Part shown: positions 35,126-43,192 of the stretch, one piece after another
Numbering within the stretch: the stretch's first letter is position 1
Layout of the letters: every line of letters begins with the position of its first letter
Origin: Desmonostoc muscorum FACHB-395
GTDB taxonomy: Bacteria; Cyanobacteriota; Cyanobacteriia; Cyanobacteriales; Nostocaceae
Assembly (NCBI RefSeq): GCF_014698035.1
Contig: NZ_JACJSF010000003.1
Location: 1-64,000 of the forward strand
Direction of reading: 5' to 3'
DNA: 64,000 bases
The notes under the pieces: model-generated
What the model saw: the letters and a program-made list of their open reading frames with translations, nothing else
What the model was told of the DNA's origin: nothing
Database searches by the model: none
Position numbers and translations under genes: made by a program

Positions 35126-36175
35126 CTAGTGTCCGTTTTGAATAAAAGACTCTACCTTTGCGACATCTTCTTTGCTGCCAATAATTAAAGGTGTGCGCTG
35201 ATGCAGTTTTTTTGGCACTACATCCAAGATGTTTACCAATCCTGTCGTAGCACGACCGCCTGCTTGCTCAATCAAAAAGGCGAGAGGAGCGGTTTCATAA
35301 AGCAAGCGCAATTTCCCTTCTGGGTTTTGAATTGTGCCTGGGTAGAGGAACACACCGCCTTGAACCAGAATTCTGTGGATGTCGCTCACCATTGCGCCAC
35401 TATAACGAGCGCTGTAGCCTTCTGTGCGATGAACGTACCGGATATATTCTCGAATCGATTCTTCCCACTGCCAGAAGTTACCCTCATTCACGCTGTAAAC
35501 GGAACCGTGATTAGGAATCCGAATATTCTCTTCTGTGAGAATAAATTCTCCTAAGCTGGGATCGAGAACAAAGGAATGAACGCCAGTACCTATAGTATAA
35601 ACCAGCATCGTGCATGGCCCATACAGGATGTATCCGGCAGCGAGTTGCTTCCGTCCGTTGGTGAGGAGATCGGTTGCCTTACCATCGCTATCAGTTCCTT
35701 CTTGTTGGCGAATGGCAAAAATGGAACCCAAGCTGAGATTATTATCAGTGTTGGATGAGCCATCAATTGGGTCATATAACAGGGTATAGCGACCAATGGG
35801 GCAATTTTCGGGGATGTAGTAGGGATTTTCCATTTCCTCAGAAGCGAGGCGACAGACTAAGCCGCTTTGCTTAAACACTGAGATAAATACATCATTGGCG
35901 TAGACATCCATCTTTTTGACGGATTCTCCTTGGACATTAACTTCCCCGGTAAAACCGAGAACGCCTTCCATTAAACCAGCGCGACTCATGCGGCGAGCAA
36001 CCAGTTTACCTGCTAAGGCGATGCGATTCATCAGCGCACTTAAATCTTGGGCATCTGGCGAAAAACTCTGAAGTTGCTGGAGAACGTGACGCGATAAGGT
36101 TGTACAATCACGATCTAAAGCTCTATCTGTAATTTCATTGATAGACGATTCTAAGGATTCTGGCGTTTTAGCCAT
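35126..36175 (-). CDS. fbp: Class I fructose-1,6-bisphosphatase
   Basis: This enzyme makes fructose 6-phosphate for gluconeogenesis and feeds the pentose phosphate cycle. I chose the ATG at 36175 ([18 protein letters not shown]), with ggag 8 bp upstream. An in-frame ATG at 36196 would add 7 residues. The result is 349 residues, the usual length. LASEEMENP and [20 protein letters not shown] hold the metal-binding acids. [17 protein letters not shown] and GGVFLYPGT are the substrate-site segments. It is the first gene of the fbp-tal-zwf-opcA series. Confidence 0.97.
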   Translation of the reverse strand: MAKTPESLESSINEITDRALDRDCTTLSRHVLQQLQSFSPDAQDLSALMNRIALAGKLVARRMSRAGLMEGVLGFTGEVNVQGESVKKMDVYANDVFISVFKQSGLVCRLASEEMENPYYIPENCPIGRYTLLYDPIDGSSNTDNNLSLGSIFAIRQQEGTDSDGKATDLLTNGRKQLAAGYILYGPCTMLVYTIGTGVHSFVLDPSLGEFILTEENIRIPNHGSVYSVNEGNFWQWEESIREYIRYVHRTEGYSARYSGAMVSDIHRILVQGGVFLYPGTIQNPEGKLRLLYETAPLAFLIEQAGGRATTGLVNILDVVPKKLHQRTPLIIGSKEDVAKVESFIQNGH

Positions 36176-36690
36176 TTTTATGTTCTCCGCAGCCACTAGC
36201 TGTTAATTGGGTTTTAGTCGTGTATGGCAACTTATGGTTGCTGCTTCTATCTTAGAAAGGTAATTTGAGAACTTAGATGCGACTTTAGATAAACTAAAGA
36301 AATGAATTTTCAGTGACTCCTGCACTCAGAGCTTGGATACGTAGTAAGTGGTCTAAAATACGACTAAAGCTTTATCAGTAGCTTTGTTGAGGATTTGGGC
36401 TAGCGATGCCTAAGCTTATCATTCTAAAAAGTTCCGATTTTAATTGGAGTCGCAACTAAAGAGAGATTTTGATGCGCTGTTCAACTCTTTTTACCCACTA
36501 AACCAGAATCAAAGTGGATAAAGTTCCAACTCCTCAATCAAATTCGATACTTTATTCATTACTTTGCCCCTAGTGACACTTTCTGTAAGACTACTTCTTA
36601 TTAGAGGAAATTCTAAAGTAGAGGTTTAGTTTTCGCTATTAGCAGCGCATGGGTGTAACGCAACTAGGATTTCGTAGAGCGGAATTAATT
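36176..36690. other. Divergent intergenic region fbp / Uma2
   Basis: This 515-bp stretch should contain the promoter of the fbp operon. In Nostoc this operon is known to be nitrogen- and redox-responsive. I looked for an NtcA-type GTA-N8-TAC and did not find a convincing one. There is no ORF or repeat. Confidence 0.55.
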
Positions 36691-37269
36691 ATGACTGCTT
36701 TAACTTTACAATTACCTCCTAATCTCAAATTTACGGATGAGGAATTTGAACAGATTGTTGCTGTGAATAAAGAGTTGCGTTTGGAATTAACTGCTGAAGG
36801 AGAATTGGTAATCATGTCACCCACTGGAGGAGAAAAAGGAAACCGTAATTTTGATTTGTTAGGTCAACTATGGTTTTGGAACAGTCAAAATAATTTAGGA
36901 AAGGCTTTTGATTCTTCTACTGGTTTTAAACTTTCCAATGGTGCAACTCGTTCTCCTGATGCTTCTTGGATAAAGATGGAACGCTGGGATGCTCTCACAC
37001 CACAACAAAGAAAAAAATATCTCCCCTTGTGCCCAGACTTTGCAATAGAATTGGTTTCTGAAACTGATGATGTCGAAGACACTCAAGCCAAGATGCAGGA
37101 ATACTTAGCAAATGGTTTACAACTTGGTTGGTTAATTAATCCCAAAGATAAACAAGTAATCATTTATCGCCCTCATCAAGCACCAGAAGCTTTACAATGT
37201 CCTACAAGTTTATCTGGCGAAGATGTTCTCCCTGGTTTTATTTTAAATTTACAGCCAATTTTTGCGTAG
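36691..37269 (+). CDS. Uma2-family endonuclease-like protein (DUF820)
   Basis: I chose the ATG at 36691 (MTALTLQLPPNLKFTDEEFE), since the 14 codons before it do not fit the family. The protein has 192 residues. It shows the PD-(D/E)XK-type core: ELVIMSPTGGEKGNRN, SPDASWI (active Asp), CPDFAIELVSETD (active Glu) and LGWLINPKDKQVIIYRP. Uma2 proteins are very numerous in Nostoc and are probably nucleases tied to mobile DNA or restriction, with no proven role. It is monocistronic. Confidence 0.88.
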   Translation: MTALTLQLPPNLKFTDEEFEQIVAVNKELRLELTAEGELVIMSPTGGEKGNRNFDLLGQLWFWNSQNNLGKAFDSSTGFKLSNGATRSPDASWIKMERWDALTPQQRKKYLPLCPDFAIELVSETDDVEDTQAKMQEYLANGLQLGWLINPKDKQVIIYRPHQAPEALQCPTSLSGEDVLPGFILNLQPIFA

Positions 37270-37312
37270 ATGAATCGTTATTTTGATTGTTAATGCAAGT
37301 ACTAGAAATAAA

Positions 37313-37366
37313 ATCCCCTCTCACCACACTTACCTCAAAGGGAAGAGCTGTAGGTTGAGAGGGGAT
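37313..37366. terminator. Convergent terminator-like hairpin
   Basis: Perfect 11-bp arms ATCCCCTCTCA (37313-37323) and TGAGAGGGGAT (37356-37366) enclose a 32-nt loop. They lie between the convergent Uma2 and DUF4912-repeat genes. Confidence 0.6.
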
Positions 37367-37381
37367 AACTAAGAGTAATTA

Positions 37382-40300
37382 CTAGTTCTCTGAAGTTTCC
37401 TGAGAGAACTTTTTATGGATGGTTTTGGTGGATTCTCCATCAGCCGCTACTGTTATGAGATAGTCCATTAAACCATCTGAAAAGGGAAGACGCAGGTGAA
37501 AAGTACCATCGGGTTTGATTTTGATGGGATGTCCAGCAATGTTTACGCTTGTATTTGGTTGCGTTGCTCCGTGAATAATTAATTCAGCATCTGCTACAAA
37601 CCAAAAATCTTCGTGGGAACGACTGAAAACGCGAACATTAGGTGAACGGGCGATGAGTAACCAATGATCGCTATTAGCTATATAACCAATTTCAACCATA
37701 TAGTCGCGATCGCTCACGGGAATCGCCACAAAGCGATCGCGAGCTACTTCTTCACATTCATACTGCTGTACAAGCTGGGGACTTTGATAACTCAAGTCAA
37801 TCCCAGTTACATCGTAAAGGCGCACTACCAATTGAGAACCGCCCTGTTGTAGCAGCGCTTTGTTCTGAGTCTGGGAAATGTGCCAAGAGACATAAGCCCA
37901 TTTGGGAGTGCGGGGTGTGAGCAGTATGTTGCTTTCTTCTTCACTGCTCTTTTCTTCAACGTCTACCAAGTTAATAGCTGTTTCGCTTGGTAAGACTCCA
38001 TTTTCAACGGTGGAATCTGTAGCAACAGGACTGAAAACACGAGCGATCGCAGAACGGGCAATAAATAACCAGCAATCGCCATCAGCGACATAGCCAATTT
38101 CAGCTATGTAATCGCGATCGCTGATGGGAATTTCCACAAAGCGATCGTTTGCAGTCTCGTCACATTCATACTGCTGGACAAACTGAGGATGTTGATAACT
38201 CAAGTCAATCCCAGTTGCATCATATAACCGCACTACCAATTTAGAGCCGCCCTGTTGTCGCAGTTCTGCTTTTTTGGTTTCGGATATCTCCCAAGAGACA
38301 TCAGCCCATTGGGAAGTGCGAGGTGTAAGGACAAGACTGCTCTCTTCTTCAACATCTACCAAGTGAATATCTGTTTGATCCGCAATCGCCACATCATCAA
38401 CAATGGGATCTGGATGCACAGAACTGGAGAAATGAACAACTGCTGAACGGGCAATGAATAACCAGCGTTCGCCATCAGCGAGATAACCAATTTCAGCTAT
38501 ATAATCGCGATCGCTGGCGGGAACATCCGCCAGTCCGTCGTTTACTGTCTCTTCAGATTCATACTGCTTGACAAGCTGAGGACTTTGATGGCTCAAGTCA
38601 ATCCCAGTCACATCATAAATCCGCACTATAAATTGAGAGCCGCCCTGTTGACGCAGTGCTGCTTTTTTGGTTTCGGAAACTTCCCAAGACACATGAGCCG
38701 ATGTAGAAGTATGTGGTGTAAGCACAATACTGCTCTCTTCTTCAACATCTCCCAAGTGAATATCTGTTTCATCCGCAATTGCCACATCCTCAACGATCGG
38801 ATCTGGATTCACAGGACTGAAGACACGAAGAACTGCGGAACGGGCGATCAATAACCAGTACTCGCCATAAGCGATATAACCAATTTCAGCGATATAATCG
38901 CGATCACTGGCGGGAATCTCTACTAAGCGATCGTGTGCTGTCTCTGCACATTCATACTGGTGGACAAGCTGGGGAGTTTGATAACTCAAGTCAATGCCAG
39001 TCAAATCATACAGCCGCACTACCAATTGAGAGCCGCCTTGTTGCCACAGTTCTGCTTTCTTGGTTTCAGAAATCTCCCAAGAGACATTAGCTGATGTCGA
39101 AGTATGCGGTGTTAGCACAATACTGCTCTTATCTTCTGCATCTCCCAAGTGGATATCTGTTTCGGCTGCAATTGGCACATTGTCAATCGTAGTATCAGTT
39201 TCTCCTTGAGTATCCGATCCCAGATTAATCGCCCAGGCTCCAATTCCTGCGCCTGCTGCTAAAGCTGCAACGTCTGCAAAATCTATGGAGTTATTCTCAG
39301 CAGCACCTTCGCTAACAGTTGGCTCTGTTTGAGATTTTTCGTCTACCACCTCGATAGGAGGTTCGGCTGCATCTGCTACCACATTGAATACATCTACATC
39401 TGGCAATTCTGGCAAATTGAGCAGTGGAGATGGTGGTAACGGTGAAGGTTCCACTTCGTCAGAGTCTGGTAAGGGGAATTCATCTGTATCTTCAGTTGAG
39501 GTGATACTCTGTAGCCAGTTCAATTCTGCTTGAAGTTCCTCATCTATCTCATCTTCAGAAATTTCTGTGTCCCAATATTCCAAACCAGATGTTACTTCTG
39601 GCACATCTGGTAATTCTGGCAGTGGGGCTGTTACCTCAGATGAAGGCAGTTCTACATCAGAAGATATTTCTTCGGGAAGATTTCCCAAGTGAGGATATGG
39701 AGTGTTTACTACAGCTGCTGGGGCTTCTATATCCCATGCAACCTCATCAGAATCGGGTGTATTTGTCTCAGTATAATTATTTAGCTCGACCGTCTCATCG
39801 ATGGCGTTTGTTTCTGTTTCTTTGTTGTTAAAGGCAGACCAGGTAGCCGCCCCGATGCCCGTTGCTAAAGCCGCACCACCAGTTAAAGCTGCGGCTCCCG
39901 CTCCATTAGTTAGAGTAGAGGTTGTGCCTTCATAGAGGTTAGAAGTGCCATTAGTTGCCTCTTGGACTAAATTGGATGTCCCGTGAGTACCATTTTCAGC
40001 CAGTTCAGATTGGGTTTGAGCATAGATATTGAAAGGAGTGCGATCGGGGGTTTCTTGCTCTTGGAATTGTGAAACTGCCTGTTCTTCAAGCATCGCTCCG
40101 TTAATGGAGGCAGCTGTGCTGGCATTAAGTACTGCTGTTTCTCGATCTTCTGGATCGGGTGGATGAGGATTTGATTCTGGTAGGTTGTCTGTTTTCTCAT
40201 CGGATGATGGGTTTTTTCCGAGAGTCCACCAGGCCAACGCTGCAATTACACTAACAAGAAACAAAGGTAGCAGTACCCAAAACGGTACTTCTTTGTTGAC

Positions 40301-41341
40301 AATTGGACTTTTTGGTGTAGTTGCAGGAGCGACAAAAGGCTGTTCGGCAAATGCAGAAGCAGTAGCACTAGGGGAAGCTGTCGCAGCAGGTGTCGTCTGG
40401 GCAATGGGAGAAGGCGTGACAATAGGTTGTGATACGTTGGTTGCGATCGCAGTTGCTTCAGCTGTTCTTGCTTGTTCTATAGCCTGCTGTCCTGCGGGTG
40501 CAAGGGTAAAGCCGAGAAAATCTACTACGCTTAAGCTGGGATTTTTTTTGTAAACGTAAACTAAAGGTTGCGAGAAGGGATATTTTGCATCATCTGGCAA
40601 GGCTTGATGTAATTGCAGAACTCGCACATTTTGCAGCTTCGACACCTGATTAGCTAACACATAGCTGATGCCATCTTTACCCAGTTGTTTGATGATTTCT
40701 GCGGTATTATCCTCAGTTAGTTGGGTAGCACTAGACCCTGTAGCAAATTCAGCAGTCTTGAAGGCTGGATAAGTGCGAAAAGTATTGCGAGTCTCACTTG
40801 TGTTCGGGTGGTCGATTAACCGAATTTTCCCTGGAGGCGCTCCTAATTGTGACCAATTTGTAATTTGTCCCCGGAAAATCCGAGCAAATTGTTTACTAGT
40901 CAAGCTTCCTTTGAAAGGATTATCTGCGCTGACCACGATCGCAATCTTCTCACGGCGCAAGCGGACTTGCTCTAGTCCCTGAGCTTTTTCTGCTGGTGTC
41001 AACCCCCGCCCCATTGCTACGATGTCGATTTTGCCATCTAGCAAATCTTTCAGTGCTGTATCAGTGCCATTAGCGGCAACTTCAACCTTAGTACCCGAAA
41101 ACTGTTTTTCAAAATTCTCTTTCAGACCTTGATTGATTGCACCCAAACTATTTGAACCATCAATCCGAATTGTCGTTCCATTCTGCACTGTTTGCGGCAG
41201 TGTAAAAGAAGGAGACTCAGTTTTAGATTGCGCCAGTATGGGTTCTGATACCAGCAAACCTGCTGCCATAGGAGTTGTAGCTAAAGCAACCCATAGTATC
41301 AGCTTGATTATCGAAGTATCTTTTTTTTCTTGTTGCCACAT
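37382..41341 (-). CDS. Giant PstS-like binding protein fused to four DUF4912-type repeats
   Basis: This 1319-residue protein starts with a signal or anchor helix (about 12-38). A phosphate-binding-protein-like domain follows (about 45-295: IRIDGSNSLGAINQGLKENF, KIDIVAMGRGLTPAEKAQGL, FARIFRGQITNWSQLG). Next are a Pro/Thr linker, a membrane helix (about 350-372, VPFWVLLPLFLVSVIAALAWW), a long acidic Asn/Glu-rich stretch (about 380-735) and four repeats starting near residues 737, 866, 998 and 1133. Each repeat contains VSWEISETKKAELRQQGGSQ-type sequence, then LVVRLYD-TGIDLSYQ, then SDRDYIAEIGY and W-LLIARSAV. A beta-rich tail ends the protein (about 1260-1319, LIIHGATQPNTSVNI). The repeats match DUF4912 as I know it. 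The function is unknown. Confidence 0.85.
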   Translation of the reverse strand: MWQQEKKDTSIIKLILWVALATTPMAAGLLVSEPILAQSKTESPSFTLPQTVQNGTTIRIDGSNSLGAINQGLKENFEKQFSGTKVEVAANGTDTALKDLLDGKIDIVAMGRGLTPAEKAQGLEQVRLRREKIAIVVSADNPFKGSLTSKQFARIFRGQITNWSQLGAPPGKIRLIDHPNTSETRNTFRTYPAFKTAEFATGSSATQLTEDNTAEIIKQLGKDGISYVLANQVSKLQNVRVLQLHQALPDDAKYPFSQPLVYVYKKNPSLSVVDFLGFTLAPAGQQAIEQARTAEATAIATNVSQPIVTPSPIAQTTPAATASPSATASAFAEQPFVAPATTPKSPIVNKEVPFWVLLPLFLVSVIAALAWWTLGKNPSSDEKTDNLPESNPHPPDPEDRETAVLNASTAASINGAMLEEQAVSQFQEQETPDRTPFNIYAQTQSELAENGTHGTSNLVQEATNGTSNLYEGTTSTLTNGAGAAALTGGAALATGIGAATWSAFNNKETETNAIDETVELNNYTETNTPDSDEVAWDIEAPAAVVNTPYPHLGNLPEEISSDVELPSSEVTAPLPELPDVPEVTSGLEYWDTEISEDEIDEELQAELNWLQSITSTEDTDEFPLPDSDEVEPSPLPPSPLLNLPELPDVDVFNVVADAAEPPIEVVDEKSQTEPTVSEGAAENNSIDFADVAALAAGAGIGAWAINLGSDTQGETDTTIDNVPIAAETDIHLGDAEDKSSIVLTPHTSTSANVSWEISETKKAELWQQGGSQLVVRLYDLTGIDLSYQTPQLVHQYECAETAHDRLVEIPASDRDYIAEIGYIAYGEYWLLIARSAVLRVFSPVNPDPIVEDVAIADETDIHLGDVEEESSIVLTPHTSTSAHVSWEVSETKKAALRQQGGSQFIVRIYDVTGIDLSHQSPQLVKQYESEETVNDGLADVPASDRDYIAEIGYLADGERWLFIARSAVVHFSSSVHPDPIVDDVAIADQTDIHLVDVEEESSLVLTPRTSQWADVSWEISETKKAELRQQGGSKLVVRLYDATGIDLSYQHPQFVQQYECDETANDRFVEIPISDRDYIAEIGYVADGDCWLFIARSAIARVFSPVATDSTVENGVLPSETAINLVDVEEKSSEEESNILLTPRTPKWAYVSWHISQTQNKALLQQGGSQLVVRLYDVTGIDLSYQSPQLVQQYECEEVARDRFVAIPVSDRDYMVEIGYIANSDHWLLIARSPNVRVFSRSHEDFWFVADAELIIHGATQPNTSVNIAGHPIKIKPDGTFHLRLPFSDGLMDYLITVAADGESTKTIHKKFSQETSEN

Positions 41342-41815
41342 AAGCCCCTTAATTAAAGTAAAAAATAGAAAGCCTACCAGTCTTAACCCACAATCTTGTT
41401 AAAGATTATGGAGGAGACGCGCTAATTATACATCTGAGTTCTCTTTAGTTCTAAGTTCCTTCAGCGCACTTATATTGATTTATACTTGGAATGAGATTGT
41501 ATAGCATGATAATTTATACTCTAATTGCCAGAGTCTGTTTACTATAAAATGTTCTAATTTATATTGCAACTTATACCAAGTTGGTAGCTTATGGCCACAA
41601 TTATGAATTATTGAATTACTAAAACTGGTAAAGTGTAGCAAATTCAATATTATTTAACAATATTATTTTCAGTCATGCTGAGTACTGTGTATCCTAATGT
41701 CTTCATGGAGTACTTATTGTTCAGTTTTCAGAAGAATCTACTATAGGACTCCTATTTTATTTTGGAACAAGACTCAGTACGGATGTATCCCTCTTTTCTT
41801 CCCAATTCCCAATTC
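41342..41815. other. Intergenic, no gene seen
   Basis: This 474-bp AT-rich stretch lies between two minus-strand genes and should contain the promoter of the DUF4912-repeat gene. I see no ORF, repeat or clear hairpin. Confidence 0.6.
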
Positions 41816-42928
41816 CTATATATTTTTGAGATAACAATGACAATCTGGCTTATCAATGAGTGACTCCACCAAAGCATTTAAAGCTGTTGCAGCTAAAGCG
41901 CCACCTCCCAAAGTTCCTGCAACTGTAATAAAAGGTATCCCTTGTTGCATCAGTTGTCGCTTGGCTGCGGGAGCATGACTAAAGCCAATGGGCATTCCAA
42001 TTACTAATGCTGGCTGAATATTTTGATTGCTAATCGCGTCACAAATTTCTACAAGGACTGAGGGAGCATAACCAACTACCAACACACAACCGTGATTTAC
42101 TTGCAGCAATTTTGATCGCCATTCTTGATGTTGCCAAAAAGCTGCTTCTGCTTCTGTAGCGGTGGTAATGTGGGGATTATCAATTAAGGTTTCAGTGCGA
42201 CATCCCAAGTGAAGTAATCGGGTTTGATCTAAAGCAGCAGCAACCGTTTGAGTATCGACAACAATTTGACAGCTTGAAGATAAGGCTTCTCGACTAGCTG
42301 CGATCGCATCTCGGCTCAATTTCACAAAGGATACTAAACTGACATCGCCACAAGCCAAAACCAACTGAGAAATTAAGTGTTGTTCAATTTCCGAACGGTG
42401 GGATAAATCTGGTAGTAAGCGTTGTAGCGATTCGGAAAAAGCTTCTGAATGGGTATGAATTTCGGCATCCAAGCCACTCCAGAGATTTTCCAATCCCCCC
42501 AATCCAGCTTGAGTTTCGACATCGAGTAACTTAAGTTGTGCCAAAACTTCCGCCTGCATAATTTGACAATGGCGATCGCGCCCCAATAATCCTTCTAATG
42601 CTGATGCAGTTTGCCGCAATTGAGAAATTTGTTGCATCACCGCGCGATATTGCTGCTGAAGTTGTCCCATGAGGTTAACAGTTGTGTCAGCTTCTGGTTC
42701 CACCTCCAAAATATTGCGGATATGGTTTAGCTGGAACCCTTGCTGCTTGAGTGCAACAATCCGTTGCAACCGCAGGACATCTTTTTTGGTGTAGAGACGG
42801 TAATTGCTGTGCGATCGTACTGGTTGCGGTAGCAGTCCCAATTGATGGTAATGGCGCACCATACGCGGAGTTAAACCGCCGCCTACTGCATCGGTAAGTT
42901 CTTTAATAGTTAAGCAACCAGCGTTCAT
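41816..42928 (-). CDS. coaR: Cobalt-sensing MerR regulator fused to precorrin-8X methylmutase domain (CoaR)
   Basis: I chose the ATG at 42928 (MNAGCLTIKELTDAVGGGLT), giving 370 residues; an upstream ATG at 43003 adds 25 unlike residues. The N-terminus is a MerR winged helix (about 5-75, RMVRHYHQLGLLPQPVRS, NYRLYTKKDVLRLQRI) with a coiled coil to about 115. The rest resembles precorrin isomerase (CbiC/CobH), including VVGYAPSVL and VIGMPIGFSHAPAAKRQL. The protein ends in a Cys363-His364-Cys365 motif (DCHCYLKNI), as in Synechocystis CoaR, where this motif senses cobalt. It is divergent from coaT and should activate it when cobalt is high. Confidence 0.95.
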   Translation of the reverse strand: MNAGCLTIKELTDAVGGGLTPRMVRHYHQLGLLPQPVRSHSNYRLYTKKDVLRLQRIVALKQQGFQLNHIRNILEVEPEADTTVNLMGQLQQQYRAVMQQISQLRQTASALEGLLGRDRHCQIMQAEVLAQLKLLDVETQAGLGGLENLWSGLDAEIHTHSEAFSESLQRLLPDLSHRSEIEQHLISQLVLACGDVSLVSFVKLSRDAIAASREALSSSCQIVVDTQTVAAALDQTRLLHLGCRTETLIDNPHITTATEAEAAFWQHQEWRSKLLQVNHGCVLVVGYAPSVLVEICDAISNQNIQPALVIGMPIGFSHAPAAKRQLMQQGIPFITVAGTLGGGALAATALNALVESLIDKPDCHCYLKNI

Positions 42929-43061
42929 AAATTTACTCCAACAACGGCAAAATTCTTTGTAACTCTTCACAAGCCGCCTGAAGAGATGGCGGTGCATTTT
43001 CATCTAAATTCCCTTAATAACACTGGATTTACAAATAGATAAACATTTAACTCTGCGTACC

Positions 43062-43089
43062 TACCCTGCGGGAAGGCGAAACGCCTATG
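43062..43089. repeat. 28-bp GC-rich dispersed repeat, second copy
   Basis: It matches 31906-31933 with one mismatch. It lies in the coaR-coaT intergenic region about 40 bp upstream of the coaT operator and contains the palindrome ggcgaaacgcc. Confidence 0.85.
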
Positions 43090-43131
43090 CGCTTCCCTCA
43101 GCGCCCCTCTGCGTTTCAAAATCATTATAAA

Positions 43132-43165
43132 CCTTGACATTAACATTAATGTCAAGGTTTAGCCT
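43132..43165 (+). promoter_or_regulatory. coaT promoter with MerR-type operator
   Basis: CCTTGACATTA (43132-43142) and its exact complement (43147-43157) flank ACAT. The left arm contains a perfect -35 box TTGACA (43134-43139). A weak -10 (TAGCCT, 43160-43165) follows after 20 bp, the overlong spacing that MerR-family activators correct by bending DNA. The start codon of coaT lies 28 bp further on. Confidence 0.85.
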
Positions 43166-43192
43166 GAGAGAGTCCCTGTTAATTCACCTCTC

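Noticed and set aside
36197..36648. NtcA site before fbp
   Set aside because: I looked for GTA-N8-TAC with a suitable -10. Only wrongly spaced GTA/TAC pairs were seen.
37664..41402. Many plus-strand frames opposite the DUF4912-repeat gene
   Set aside because: They repeat with the same period as the gene repeats and so are its shadows.
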